Source: DATARH01 sp036008175 (GTDB lineage Bacteria; Pseudomonadota; Alphaproteobacteria; ATCC43930; CGMCC-115725). Taken from it: 64,000 nt of DNA. Below, one piece after another: positions 18,001 to 26,198 of this stretch. Made by a program: the position numbers and the translations under genes. Where the stretch lies: assembly GCA_036008175.1 (NCBI GenBank), contig DASYOB010000059.1, positions 6,387 to 70,386 on the forward strand, in the 5' to 3' direction. Position 1 is the stretch's first letter, and each line of letters opens with the position of its first letter. The notes under the pieces were generated by a model. That model made no database searches, had not been told where the DNA came from, and worked only from the letters and a program-made list of their open reading frames with translations.

Positions 18001-18232
18001 CAAGCGAGGGGATCGCCGCGAACTGCTGCTCCAGCGGCGTGGCCACCGCCGAGGCCATCGTGTCGGGGCTCGCCCCGGGGTAGTTGACCGATACGACGAT
18101 AGTCGGAAAGTCCACCTTGGGCAGCGCCGCGACCGGCAACAGCCCATAGGCGCCGAAACCGAACACGAGAATGCCCAGCATCAACAGCGAGGTTGCGATG
18201 GGCCGCCGGATAAACGGCTCGGATATGCTCAT
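15074..18232 (-). CDS. RND multidrug efflux permease, MdtB/MdtC-like (first copy)
   Basis: A 1052-residue RND pump with the same features as its neighbour: proton-relay residues in GFVVDDAIVMIEN (TM4) and GIVKKNAIMMIDFA (TM10), and two large periplasmic loops. The closest named relatives by pattern are MdtB and MdtC, which work together with one adaptor, and the order adaptor-pump-pump here matches mdtABC. Differences between the two copies are concentrated in the periplasmic loops, where substrates bind. Which copy corresponds to MdtB cannot be told without alignment. Confidence 0.93.
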   Translation of the reverse strand: MSISEPFIRRPIATSLLMLGILVFGFGAYGLLPVAALPKVDFPTIVVSVNYPGASPDTMASAVATPLEQQFAAIPSLAQMTSTSGIGSMSVTLQFDLERNIDAAAQDVQQAINAASGLLPSDLPSPPTYRKTNPADRPVLIYAVHSNAMPIYRVDDYAYTILAQKLSTVPGVSEARIFGQRPYAAHIKINPGALASRGIGFEDVRNALVGTTLDRPKGVLEGPHQTYTLDTNDQLFTAAQYNNVIIAYRNGAPVRVKDIGEAVDSVQNERIGAWFFDEPAEGLAIQRQAGANTIQLVDTIQEMVPHIMQSFPPTLRVDLVSDRSLVVRAAVHDVQFTMMLTVLLVVIVIFVFLRTLWATVIPSMAVPMSLLATFAVMYVVGYSLDNISLMALTISIGFVVDDAIVMIENIVRYIEQGDPPFEAALKGAGQIGFTIISITFSLIAVFIPLLFMGGIIGRLFREFAVTTTVAVVASAFISLTLTPMLCSLFLKGHTEERPPGRLNRMFERGFDAFLRGYDRGLVFVFRHQLPTLLSTLVLIVLTGYLYVTIPKGFFPEQDTGFIFGQADARESISYYDMAELTHRIVDVVRQDPDVSGVFSFTGASAFNPTENTARVFIQLKPHDQRTQTANQIIRRLRPKVGAVPGAKFFMQAGQDISVGGRLSRTLYQYTLTDTDSGELNQWAPMVEAEMRKLPELEDVASDQQVASPHIAIEIDRDAASRVGISPSLIDQTLYDAFGQRQITNIFTSTSQYKVVIEVQRDFQNDATALSKVYVTGPNGAQVPVSNFAHFVPKVEPLSVNHQGQFPAVTLSFNLAPGFAIGEAVERIQQLQQQLHLPPTIDSAFQGTAQAFRDSLSSTPLLVAAAILVVYIVLGMLYESYIHPITILSALPSAGVGALLALMVLHYDLSVIALIGIILLIGIVKKNAIMMIDFALQAERYEGKDPQTAIHEACLLRFRPIMMTTFAAIFGGLPIAIGQGAGSELRRPLGIAIVGGLLVSQWLTLYTTPIIYLYLERMSRWLGRTHRRQSRLASALSEAPRPAIAEGSHADGE

Positions 18233-18286
18233 CGCGCTTGGCTCAGCGAAGCATGGAGTGGCGGTCGCAGGCGGTCGCGACGACGA

Positions 18287-19435
18287 TCAGCCGGCTGGGG
18301 CCGGCTGTGCCGGCGAGGGAGCGACGCGAGCGCCCTCGGTCAGGCGATATTGCCCGTCGATAACGACCCGCTCGCCCGGGCTCAGCCCCTTGGTGATCAC
18401 CGCAATCCCATCCTGCACGGCGGCGACCTCGACCGAGCGACGCTCGGCCTTGTCTTCGGCATTGATGACATAAACGTACTGCCCATGCGGGCCCACTTGC
18501 ACGGTCTGGTCCGGCACGGTGGCGACGCCACGACGGGTACCGAGAACAAGCCGGACATTGACGAACTCACCCGGCCAAAGTCGCTCGTCGGCGTTGTCGA
18601 AGGTCGCCTTCAGGTGGATCGTGCCGGTTGTCTGATCGATCGAATTGTCGATCAGCGTCAGCGTACCGGTGGAGAGCAGGGTCTTGTCGTCGTCGCCATA
18701 GGTCCGGACCTCGAGCGGCTTCTTTGCCTGCTCTTCGCGGATCTTATGAGCCGTGTCCTGCGGCAGCGTGAAGCTGACGAAGATCGGCTGAAGTTGCGCG
18801 ATCGTGACCAGCCCCGTTATATCGGTCGCATGCACGATATTGCCGGTGTCGACGAGCCTCGCGCCGAGGCGGCCGTTGATCGGCGAGGTGATCGTCGTGT
18901 AGTCGAGATTGACCTTCGCCGCTTCGACCTGCGCCTTATCGCTGTCGACGATGGCCTGGTCCGCCGCAGCGGTGGCCTTGTCGTTGTCGAATTGCTGCCG
19001 GGAGACCGCAAGGTTCGCGTTGACGATTTGCGCGTCGCGCGCGAGGTTGACCTGGGCGTTGACGAGATTGGCCTGGTCTTTCTCTTGGTTGGCGACGGCC
19101 TGATCGAGCGCCGCCTTGTAGGCGCGAGGGTCGAGCTGGATCAGCAGCGCTCCGGCCTTTACTTCCTGGCCCTCATCAAAGGCCACGTTGACGATCTGTC
19201 CGTCGACCCGGCTCTTGATGGTAACCATGTTATAGGCCTGAACCGTGCCGACGCCGTTCAGCAGCACCGGGACGTCGGCAACGGAGACGCTGCCGGCGAT
19301 CACCGGGATGCCGGCGCTGACCGGCGGTGGCGCCGGGGCCTCCGCCGCCGGCGCGGGGTTCCGGACTAGATACAAACCTGCTCCTACCACCGCGACGGCG
19401 AGAGCCGTCGTCGCGGTTATCGCAGCTTTCCTCAT
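18287..19435 (-). CDS. RND periplasmic adaptor (membrane fusion protein), MdtA-like
   Basis: The adaptor links the RND pumps to an outer-membrane channel. The product has 382 residues: an N-terminal anchor or signal (about 6-22), a Pro/Ala-rich stretch, half of a lipoyl-like domain (VGTVQAYNMVTIKSRVDGQI), a coiled-coil hairpin rich in Asn, Ala and Gln (about 100-165), the second lipoyl half (TTITSPINGRLG) and beta-barrel domains. I chose ATG 19435 because AGGAAGG lies eight bases upstream; the GTG at 19444 would sit almost on that site. Confidence 0.9.
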   Translation of the reverse strand: MRKAAITATTALAVAVVGAGLYLVRNPAPAAEAPAPPPVSAGIPVIAGSVSVADVPVLLNGVGTVQAYNMVTIKSRVDGQIVNVAFDEGQEVKAGALLIQLDPRAYKAALDQAVANQEKDQANLVNAQVNLARDAQIVNANLAVSRQQFDNDKATAAADQAIVDSDKAQVEAAKVNLDYTTITSPINGRLGARLVDTGNIVHATDITGLVTIAQLQPIFVSFTLPQDTAHKIREEQAKKPLEVRTYGDDDKTLLSTGTLTLIDNSIDQTTGTIHLKATFDNADERLWPGEFVNVRLVLGTRRGVATVPDQTVQVGPHGQYVYVINAEDKAERRSVEVAAVQDGIAVITKGLSPGERVVIDGQYRLTEGARVAPSPAQPAPAG

Positions 19436-19475
19436 GCCAAGCACCTTCCTGGGGGCGGAGGGTATAGTGTCCAGC

Positions 19476-19488
19476 GTCTATTATAGAC
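19476..19488 (-). promoter_or_regulatory. Palindrome overlapping a perfect -10 box upstream of mdtA
   Basis: GTCTATTATAGAC is a perfect inverted repeat of six-base arms around one base. Read on the minus strand it contains TATAAT, the consensus -10 hexamer, 41 bases before the mdtA ATG. No good -35 box is seen at the matching distance. Another possible pairing is TTGTCT with TATACC at 18 bases. A repressor bound to the palindrome would block the promoter, which suits control by the operon's MarR gene. Confidence 0.5.
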
Positions 19489-19672
19489 AAGAGATACTTC
19501 TAGCATCCCCTGCTATTCCGAGCACAGCATATTTCGCGCCAACCAAATGCCCTGCTCCGACATGGCCGGCATGCCTACTCGCCATCGCCGTTCCCTCGCG
19601 CCTGGTTCCGAGCCATGATTGGCGATGGCGCCGCTTCGTGCAGCGGCCCCCATTCGGAGGGAGGTCAAGGTC

Positions 19673-21085
19673 ATGGCTGCTCACGACGCCCTGCGCACCA
19701 TTCTGTCGGTCGCCGACCTGGACCCCGACCGCGCCCGCACGGTCGAGGTCACCGGCGGCACGGACCCGGCGCTGCCGACACCGTTCCGCATTGGCGAGAC
19801 CGCGGCGGCTGCCCTCGCCGCGACCGGGCTCGCCGCATCCGATCTGTGGGAGATCCGCACCGGAAAGCGCCAGCAGGTCGCGGTCGATTTGCGGCAGGCC
19901 ACCGCCTCGCTGCGTAGCGGCCATTACCTGAAGATGGAGAAGAGCGAGGTCTCGCACGAGCGCAACCCGGTGATGGGCATGTACCCGGCCAAGAATGGCC
20001 GCTGGAGCTATGTCCATGCCAATTTTCCCAACCATCGGGCCGCCGCACTGAAAGTGCTCGGCGTTCCGGAGGACAAGGACGCCGTGCGCCAGGCAGTGGC
20101 GAAATGGGACGCCTTGGAGCTCGAAGAGGCAATCCTCGCCGCGGGCGGCGCCGGCGGCATGGTGCGCAGCATGGCCGAATGGGCCCAGCACCCGCAGGCG
20201 GCGGCGATCGCCTCGCTGCCGCTGATGGAGATCCTGAAGATCGGCGATGCGCCGCTCGAGAAGCTGCCTGAAGGCGACCGCCCGCTCTCCGGCATTCGCG
20301 TGCTCGATTTGACCCGTGTGCTGGCCGGGCCGACCTGCGCCCGTACCTTGGCTGAGCATGGCGCCGATGTGTTGAAGATCACCGGCGCGCACCTGCCCAA
20401 TATCGGCTACCAGGAATTCGACACCGGCCACGGCAAGCTGTCGGCGCATCTAGACCTGCGCCAGCCCAGAGACCTCGACATCCTGAAAGGCCTGGTGCGC
20501 GAGGCCGATGTGTTCTCGCAGGGCTACCGGCCAGGCACGCTCGGCAATCGCGGCCTGTCGCCCGAAGAGCTGTCGAAACTGCGGCCCGGCCTCGTCTACG
20601 TCTCGCTTTGTGCGTTCAGCCATGTCGGCCCGTGGGCGGCGCGGCGCGGCTTCGACACCGTGGTGCAGAACGTCAGCGGCATTACCAGCCGCCAGGGCGA
20701 ACTGTTCCCCGGCACCGCACCCGGCCCGCAATTCTATCCGGTGTCGGCGATCGACTATCTGACCGGCTATCTAATGGCGTTCGGGGCGATGGTGGCGCTG
20801 GCGCGGCGTGCCCGCGAGGGTGGCAGCTGGCTGGTGCGGATCTCGTTGGCGCAGACTGGGCGCTGGCTGGTCGGGCGCGGCGAGGTGCCGGAGGCCGAGC
20901 TTAAGGACGTGCCGAAAGAGTTTTCGCCGGAAGAGCTGCAGCGCTGGTCAATGGAGACCAACACGCCGGTGGGGCGGCTTAAGCACTTGAAGCCCACGGT
21001 CCAGCTGTCGGAAACGCCGCCCTACTGGGCGCGTCCGTCGGTGCCGCTCGGCTATAACGAGCCGGCCTGGCCGGCCCGACCATAG
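19673..21085 (+). CDS. CaiB/BaiF-family CoA transferase with permuted domain order
   Basis: A 470-residue type III CoA transferase-like protein. The start is ATG 19673, preceded by AGGGAGG (19658-19664). The first ~190 residues look like the C-terminal half of ordinary CaiB proteins (GMYPAKNGRWSYVHAN, then MAEWAQHPQAAAI). The Rossmann-type N-terminal half follows (LSGIRVLDLTRVLAGPTCAR, then GADVLKI). The likely catalytic Asp is in RRGFDTVVQ. The apparent order is thus circularly permuted relative to the second CoA transferase in this window (41213-42391). Substrate and pathway are unknown. Confidence 0.82.
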   Translation: MAAHDALRTILSVADLDPDRARTVEVTGGTDPALPTPFRIGETAAAALAATGLAASDLWEIRTGKRQQVAVDLRQATASLRSGHYLKMEKSEVSHERNPVMGMYPAKNGRWSYVHANFPNHRAAALKVLGVPEDKDAVRQAVAKWDALELEEAILAAGGAGGMVRSMAEWAQHPQAAAIASLPLMEILKIGDAPLEKLPEGDRPLSGIRVLDLTRVLAGPTCARTLAEHGADVLKITGAHLPNIGYQEFDTGHGKLSAHLDLRQPRDLDILKGLVREADVFSQGYRPGTLGNRGLSPEELSKLRPGLVYVSLCAFSHVGPWAARRGFDTVVQNVSGITSRQGELFPGTAPGPQFYPVSAIDYLTGYLMAFGAMVALARRAREGGSWLVRISLAQTGRWLVGRGEVPEAELKDVPKEFSPEELQRWSMETNTPVGRLKHLKPTVQLSETPPYWARPSVPLGYNEPAWPARP

Positions 21086-21184
21086 CGGCGAGTTCCCGTT
21101 GCCGTGGAATAACCACGGAATTGCCACGCCCAGAGCGCGATGTCGCTGCATAAAAGTCAGCGTTGCTAACAACTGAGGTTTGCG

Positions 21185-21463
21185 ATGTCCGTCCTTGCGA
21201 GGAACCGTTGGTTGCGGCGGCTCGGCCTGGCGGCGGTTGCGGCGCTTTGCTTCGGTGCTCTGACCCTGCCGACCGCGCCTGCCGATGCGCGCGTCTTTGT
21301 CGACATCGGTGTTCCGTTCCCTGGCTACTATTACGCACCGCCGGCGCCATACTACCCGGCGCCGGCTGCTTATGCCGGTTGCGGCTGGGGCTTCCACTGG
21401 GTTCCGCCGCATTGGGACCGCTGGGGCCGCTGGGTCCCCGGCCATTGCCGGCCGAATTATTGA
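21185..21463 (+). CDS. Small exported Tyr/Pro-rich protein
   Basis: A 92-residue protein with a clear signal peptide (basic start, then LGLAAVAALCFGALTLPTAPADA, cleavage near residue 35). The short mature part is rich in Tyr, Pro and aromatic residues (YYYAPPAPYYPAPAAY) and ends in a HWDRWGRWVPGH-type motif seen in small periplasmic or outer-membrane proteins of alphaproteobacteria. It has one or two Cys. GAGG about seven bases before the ATG supports the start. The function is unknown. Confidence 0.75.
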   Translation: MSVLARNRWLRRLGLAAVAALCFGALTLPTAPADARVFVDIGVPFPGYYYAPPAPYYPAPAAYAGCGWGFHWVPPHWDRWGRWVPGHCRPNY

Positions 21464-21471
21464 TCCTGAGC

Positions 21472-21505
21472 GACGGCGGCCGCCGGCGACTTGGGCGGCC
21501 GCGTC
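21472..21505. terminator. GC-rich hairpin between convergent genes
   Basis: GACGGCGGCCGC (21472-21483) pairs with GCGGCCGCGTC (21495-21505), with a one-base bulge and an eleven-base loop. It lies between the stop of the small exported protein gene and the stop of the cyclase gene, which converge. There is no long T-run, so it is a candidate terminator only. Confidence 0.4.
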
Positions 21506-23436
21506 TAATTGTCCGGCATTCCGGCAGCCCGCAATCCCGCGATGAAGGTCGGTTCGGCGAGCACTGCGACGCGCGGCTCGGAATAGGCTGGGTCGGCCTT
21601 GATCGAAGCCACGGTTCGGTAGAACGGGTATTTCCAAGCCTCGTTCAATTCCGCTCTGGCACGATCCGGATCGCCCTTCAACGCATAGGCGGCGGCGAGC
21701 CAGCCATGCACCTGATAACCGGCGGACGGGCCGCGCGTGACATAGGCGGCTTGCGCTTTTTCAAGCCATGAGATCGCCTGGTCGGGCTCGCGCCTATAGA
21801 CGTGCACCATGCCGATCCGCCAATACCAAGGCGCGATCGAGGGATCCTGCGGGCTGAGCTGGATCGCACGGTCAAGCAGCGCGATCACGCCGGCGATCGA
21901 CCCCGTTCTCAGCTTGCAGTCGGCCTGCCAAGCATAAGCATGCGGCAGGTTGGGGTCGAGCGCGATTGCCGCTTGATATTCGGGGATGGCGTCGTCGCAG
22001 AGCCGGCGTGCCCGTAGCATCTGCCCGCGCGTGTGATGCGCCATCGCGTTGTTCGGGGCGCTCTGCAATGCTTGCGAGATCAAACTCTCGGCGTGGGTCA
22101 TATCTGCGGCAGGATCATCGGTGGTCTCGTCGATGACCCGGCTAACCAGCCCGTTGGCGAGCCAGATCTGCGCTTCGATAGAGGCTGGATCGAGGGCCAG
22201 CGCCTGTTCGAAATACCCGACCGCGGCGTCGCGGGTGGTTTTCGAGACTGTCTTCGACAGCTCGGCGCGGCCACGCATGACGAAATCGAGCGCGTCCGGT
22301 TTGTCGGTCTGACGGTTGCCCTCGGCAATGTAGAGCTGGGCCTGTACGGCGCGCGCGATGCGCCCGGTTATCTCATTCTCTAACGCCAGAAGATCGCCGG
22401 CGTCGCGGTCGAAGCGGTCGGCCCAGAGATTGGCATCGGTCTCGGCGTCGATCAGCTGAACGTTGACCCGCGCCTGTGTTCCCGCGTGCTGTACGCTGCC
22501 TTCGAGCACATAGCGCACCCCGAGCTTGCGGCCGATCTGCCTGGCATCGACCGCCTTGCCGCCGTATTGGAACGCGGTGTTGCGGGAGATGACGAAGCTG
22601 CCGGAAATTCGCGAGAGATCGGTTGTCAGATCCTCGGTAATGCCGTCCGCGAAGTATTGTTGGCTGGGGTCGTTGCTGAGATTGGCAAAGGGTAGCACGA
22701 CGATCGACAGGCGCGGCGCCGGCGCGGCCGAGGTGGGTGCCGCCGCGGACGGGGCTTCCGTAACGGCTGCGCTGTCACGGATCGGCGCCAGCCGCCAGGC
22801 GGCGAGTCCGGCTGCGAAGAGGACCACGATCACGGCCGCGCCGACAAAAAAACGCCAGCGCGAGCGCCACACAGGCATTTGCGCGCTCGTGCCGCCGCCC
22901 TCCGTTACGGCGTAGGCATGCACCGGGCGGGTAATGTTCTTAACCTGCTGCTCGCCGAGATCGGTGAAGCTTACCGCCAGATTGGGGCCGATCTGTTCCC
23001 GCAGCGCACCGGAACTGCAGATCCCGCCCGGCGCGGCCAACGCCTGCAGCCGGGCGGCAATATTGACGCCGTCGCCGAACAGGTCGCCGTCCTGGACGAT
23101 GATGTCGCCCAGATGCAGGCCGATGCGGAACTGCATCTGTTCGAGCTTGGGTCGGGTGGCGTTCGCCTCGGCGATCGCCGCCTGCACCGCCAGCGCGCAG
23201 GACAGCGCGTCGACCGCGCTGGCGAATTCCGCGGTAACGCTGTCGCCGGCGGTGGTGAAGATGCGTCCGCGATGCGCCGTGATCAGGCGTGCGAGAATGG
23301 CGCGGTAGTCCGTCAGCACCCGCAAGGTGCCGACTTCGTCGCGTCCCATTAGGCTGGAATAGCCCGCGACATCCGCCGCCAGGATGGCGGCGAGTTTGCG
23401 CTCGACGACTGCGCCTTCTGCCACGCGGGTTTCCAC
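21505..23436 (-). CDS. Class III adenylate/guanylate cyclase with TPR region
   Basis: About 643 residues. The cyclase domain (about 10-170) has metal-binding Asp residues in AADVAGYS and TAGDS, and the transition-state Asn and Arg in GVNIAARL. The position that is often Lys for adenine selection appears as Thr in GRIFTTAGDS, so nucleotide preference is uncertain. A membrane helix follows (FFVGAAVIVVLFAAGLAAW), then a region with VVLPFANLSNDP and tetratricopeptide-like repeats to the end. I use GTG 23436; GTG 23424 is an alternative. The frame stays open far upstream but is Arg-rich and antisense to potI. Confidence 0.82.
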   Translation of the reverse strand: METRVAEGAVVERKLAAILAADVAGYSSLMGRDEVGTLRVLTDYRAILARLITAHRGRIFTTAGDSVTAEFASAVDALSCALAVQAAIAEANATRPKLEQMQFRIGLHLGDIIVQDGDLFGDGVNIAARLQALAAPGGICSSGALREQIGPNLAVSFTDLGEQQVKNITRPVHAYAVTEGGGTSAQMPVWRSRWRFFVGAAVIVVLFAAGLAAWRLAPIRDSAAVTEAPSAAAPTSAAPAPRLSIVVLPFANLSNDPSQQYFADGITEDLTTDLSRISGSFVISRNTAFQYGGKAVDARQIGRKLGVRYVLEGSVQHAGTQARVNVQLIDAETDANLWADRFDRDAGDLLALENEITGRIARAVQAQLYIAEGNRQTDKPDALDFVMRGRAELSKTVSKTTRDAAVGYFEQALALDPASIEAQIWLANGLVSRVIDETTDDPAADMTHAESLISQALQSAPNNAMAHHTRGQMLRARRLCDDAIPEYQAAIALDPNLPHAYAWQADCKLRTGSIAGVIALLDRAIQLSPQDPSIAPWYWRIGMVHVYRREPDQAISWLEKAQAAYVTRGPSAGYQVHGWLAAAYALKGDPDRARAELNEAWKYPFYRTVASIKADPAYSEPRVAVLAEPTFIAGLRAAGMPDN

Positions 23437-23495
23437 CGATCGCGCCGATCTTCTCTCCGGAACCCTAAGTATACCAGAGTTCCCGCGCCGCACGC

Positions 23496-24323
23496 TCAGG
23501 AGTGGACGCCGAGGCGGCGACGCTCCTGGCGGGGGATCAAGCTCGCGGCGAGCGCCACCATGACGAAGACGACGGCGAGAAATACTGTTGCCAGGGCGTT
23601 GATTTCCGGCGTCACCCCGATGCGCACGCTCGATTAGACCGCCATCGGCAGGGTCGTTGCCGACGGCCCGGAGACAAAGCTGGCGACGACCAGATCGTCC
23701 AGCGACAGCGTGAAAGCCAACAGCCAGCCCGAGACCAAAGCCGGGCTGATCCCCGGCAGGGTGATCCACCACAGCACGGTCCATGGCCGGGCGCCCAGAT
23801 CGAGCGCAGCTTCCTCTAGGCTGCGGTCGAAGCCGGCGAGCTGCGCGCGTACCAGCACCGCGACGAAGCAGGCGCCGAAGGTTGCATGCGCGATCGTCAC
23901 CGTGACGATGCCTCTGCTGGTAGGCCAGCCGATCCAGCTTTGCATCGCCACGAACAGCAACAGCAGCGACAGGCCGAGGATCACCTCGGGCACGACCAAG
24001 GGAGCCATCAGCATGAAGCCGAACAGGAGCCGCCCGCGAAAGCGGCGAAACCGGCTCATCGCGAAGCCGGCGCAAGTGCCCAAGACGAGGGCAATGCTGG
24101 CGGCCATGGTGCCGATTTCCAGGCTGGTCAGCGCCGCCGCGCCGAATTTGTCATCCTCGATCAATGCCTGGTACCAGCGAATCGAGAATCCGACCCAGAC
24201 CGTGACCAGCCGAGAGGCGTTGAACGAATAGGCGACGAGCACCGCGATCGGCAGGTACAGAAAACCGAATCCAGCGAGGAGCGCGGCAAGGCGAAAAGCC
24301 CTCGTGCCGCGTCCCGCCGTCAT
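23496..24323 (-). pseudogene. potI: PotI-like ABC permease gene with in-frame stop
   Basis: Inner-membrane permease of a polyamine-type ABC importer. From ATG 24323 the frame encodes six expected helices and the EAA loop (EEAALDLGARPW), then meets TAA at 23634-23636 after TTLPMAV. The same frame continues without further stops for 46 more codons (SSVRIGVTPEINALAT, a final helix, then PRQERRRLGVHS) to TGA at 23496. The family normally reads straight through this point, so this is a nonsense mutation or a sequence error. The truncated product would lack its last membrane helix. The start overlaps the potH stop by four bases. Confidence 0.85.
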
Positions 24324-25201
24324 GTCGGTTCCTCGCCTTCGACAAAGCGCTGCGCGAGGAGCAGAGGCAGGGTCAGCACGAGCACCAGGACAACAGCAAT
24401 CGCCGCCGCGGCCGGCCAGTCGACGTTGTCGAAGAACTCCTGCCACAGCAGTTTGCCCACCATGACGGTGCCCGGGCCCCCCAGCAGATCAGGGATCACG
24501 AATTCGCCGACCGCCGGGATGAACACGAGCAGCGCGCCGGCGGCGATCCCGGGCAGGGTCAGCGGCAGGATCACTTGCACGAAAACGCGCCACGGCCAGG
24601 CGCCAAGATCGGCAGCGGCTTCGACGAGATTTTCGTCCAATCGCGACAGGCTGCCGTAAAGCGGCAGGATCATGAACGGCAGGTAGGAATAGACGAGGCC
24701 AAGCTCGACCGCGAAACCGTTGTAGAGCAATGGCAGCGGGGCATCGATCACGCCGGTTGCGAGCAGGATTCGGTTGAGCAGACCGCTCGGCTGCAGAATC
24801 GCGATCCAGGCGTAGACCCGGATCAGAAAGCTGGTCCAGAACGGCAGCATCACGAAAAACAGCAAGAGCTGCCGCCAGACGCCGGGCGCGCGGGAGATCG
24901 CGAAGGCGACCGGGTAGCCGATCAGCAGGCACAGAACTGTTGCCAACGCGGCAAAGCCGAGCGAATTGCCGTAGGCGCGCAGGCAGCCCTGCGCCAGCTC
25001 GCGGTAGTTCATCAATGTGGCATGAGTCTCCAGCCCCGCTGGAGAGCGTGCGAGCAGCGCGGTGTAGGGCGGGATGGAATCGGCGCTTTCGGCGAAGCTG
25101 ATGCCGACGACGATCGCCAGCGGCAGCAGAAAAAACAGCGCCAGCCATGCGAACGGCAAGCCGATCAGCCCGCGCCTGAGCCACCCGCCGATGCCAATCA
25201 T
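24320..25201 (-). CDS. potH: PotH-like ABC transporter permease
   Basis: First permease of the polyamine-type importer. The product has 293 residues, starting at ATG 25201, which overlaps the potA stop (ATGA). It shows an N-terminal helix (LPFAWLALFFLLPLAIVVG), further membrane helices, and the ABC-interacting EAA motif in EAAADLGAWPWRVF. The segment GEFVIPDLLGGP is typical of PotB/PotH. It should pair with PotI, whose gene is interrupted. Confidence 0.9.
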   Translation of the reverse strand: MIGIGGWLRRGLIGLPFAWLALFFLLPLAIVVGISFAESADSIPPYTALLARSPAGLETHATLMNYRELAQGCLRAYGNSLGFAALATVLCLLIGYPVAFAISRAPGVWRQLLLFFVMLPFWTSFLIRVYAWIAILQPSGLLNRILLATGVIDAPLPLLYNGFAVELGLVYSYLPFMILPLYGSLSRLDENLVEAAADLGAWPWRVFVQVILPLTLPGIAAGALLVFIPAVGEFVIPDLLGGPGTVMVGKLLWQEFFDNVDWPAAAAIAVVLVLVLTLPLLLAQRFVEGEEPT

Positions 25202-26193
25202 CGGGTCAGCGTCACCGCGTCGTCCGGCGACCAGCTGGCCCACACGGCTTGACCGCGGGCAAAGCTGTGCGCTGCGGCGCTCGGCAAATTGGCCCGTAAT
25301 CTCCGGCCTGCGCTCGTTTCGAGGTGAACGGTCGACTGCCCGCCTTGGTAGTCAATCGAGACGATAGTCGCAGCGAGCGCGAGGCCGTCGGGGCGCTCTC
25401 CCGCTAGGCGCAGCTTTTCCGGCCGGATCGCCAAGGCGCTGCCCTTGGTCAGGCCCGCTACCGTCTCGCCCTCGAACAGGTTCACCGCGCCGACGAAATC
25501 GGCGACAAAGCGCGAATTTGGCCGCTCGTATATCTCCGATGGCGTGCCGATCTGGGCGAGGCAGCCTTCCCGCATCACGGCAATTCGCGAAGCCATGCCG
25601 AGCGCCTCTTCCTGGTCATGGGTGACGACCAGAAAAGTCGTGCCGACCCGCCGTTGGATGCCGGACAGCTCCAACCGCGTCTCCTCGCGCAATTTGCGGT
25701 CGAGCGCGGCCAAAGGCTCGTCGAGGAGCAGCAATTTCGGCATTTTCGCCAAGGCCCGGGCCAGCGCGACCCGCTGTTTCTGCCCGCCGGACAATTCATG
25801 CGGCCTCCGGCGCTCAAAACCCGACATCTGTACCAGCGCAAGCATCTCCGTGATCCGCGCCTCACGCCGGCGCCGTTCCATTCCCTCCTGCCGAAGCCCG
25901 AAGGCGATGTTGCCGGCGACATCGAGATGCGAGAACAGCGCATAGGACTGGAACATCATGTTGACCGGCCGCGCATAGGGTGGAATCGCGGTAACGTCGG
26001 CCCCGTCGATAACGATGCGGCCGGTGTCGGGTGCGTCGAAGCCGGCGATCAGGCGCAATAATGTAGTCTTGCCGCAGCCGGACGGGCCGAGCAGGGCGAA
26101 AAACTCGCCGCGCTCGACCGAGAGCGACACCCGGTCTACCGCCGTAACCGCGCCGAACCGCTTCTCCGCGTCGATGATGTCGAGCAGCGCCAT
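25198..26193 (-). CDS. potA: PotA-like ABC transporter ATPase
   Basis: ATP-binding subunit of the polyamine-type importer. It has Walker A GPSGCGKTT, a Q-loop in MMFQSYALF, signature LSGGQKQRVALARA, Walker B LLLLDEPLAALD and the switch His in VVTHDQEEAL, followed by a TOBE-type C-terminal domain. I use ATG 26193 (MALLDIIDAEKRFG), which leaves five bases after the potF stop; ATG 26226 would overlap potF by 28 bases. The protein is 331 residues in this form. Confidence 0.92.
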   Translation of the reverse strand: MALLDIIDAEKRFGAVTAVDRVSLSVERGEFFALLGPSGCGKTTLLRLIAGFDAPDTGRIVIDGADVTAIPPYARPVNMMFQSYALFSHLDVAGNIAFGLRQEGMERRRREARITEMLALVQMSGFERRRPHELSGGQKQRVALARALAKMPKLLLLDEPLAALDRKLREETRLELSGIQRRVGTTFLVVTHDQEEALGMASRIAVMREGCLAQIGTPSEIYERPNSRFVADFVGAVNLFEGETVAGLTKGSALAIRPEKLRLAGERPDGLALAATIVSIDYQGGQSTVHLETSAGRRLRANLPSAAAHSFARGQAVWASWSPDDAVTLTR

Positions 26194-26198
26194 CCCGC

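Noticed and set aside
23437..24075. N-terminal extension of the cyclase to 856 residues
   Set aside because: The extra ~210 residues are Arg-rich and lie antisense to potI codons. The class III cyclase pattern begins right after the GTG codons at 23436 and 23424.
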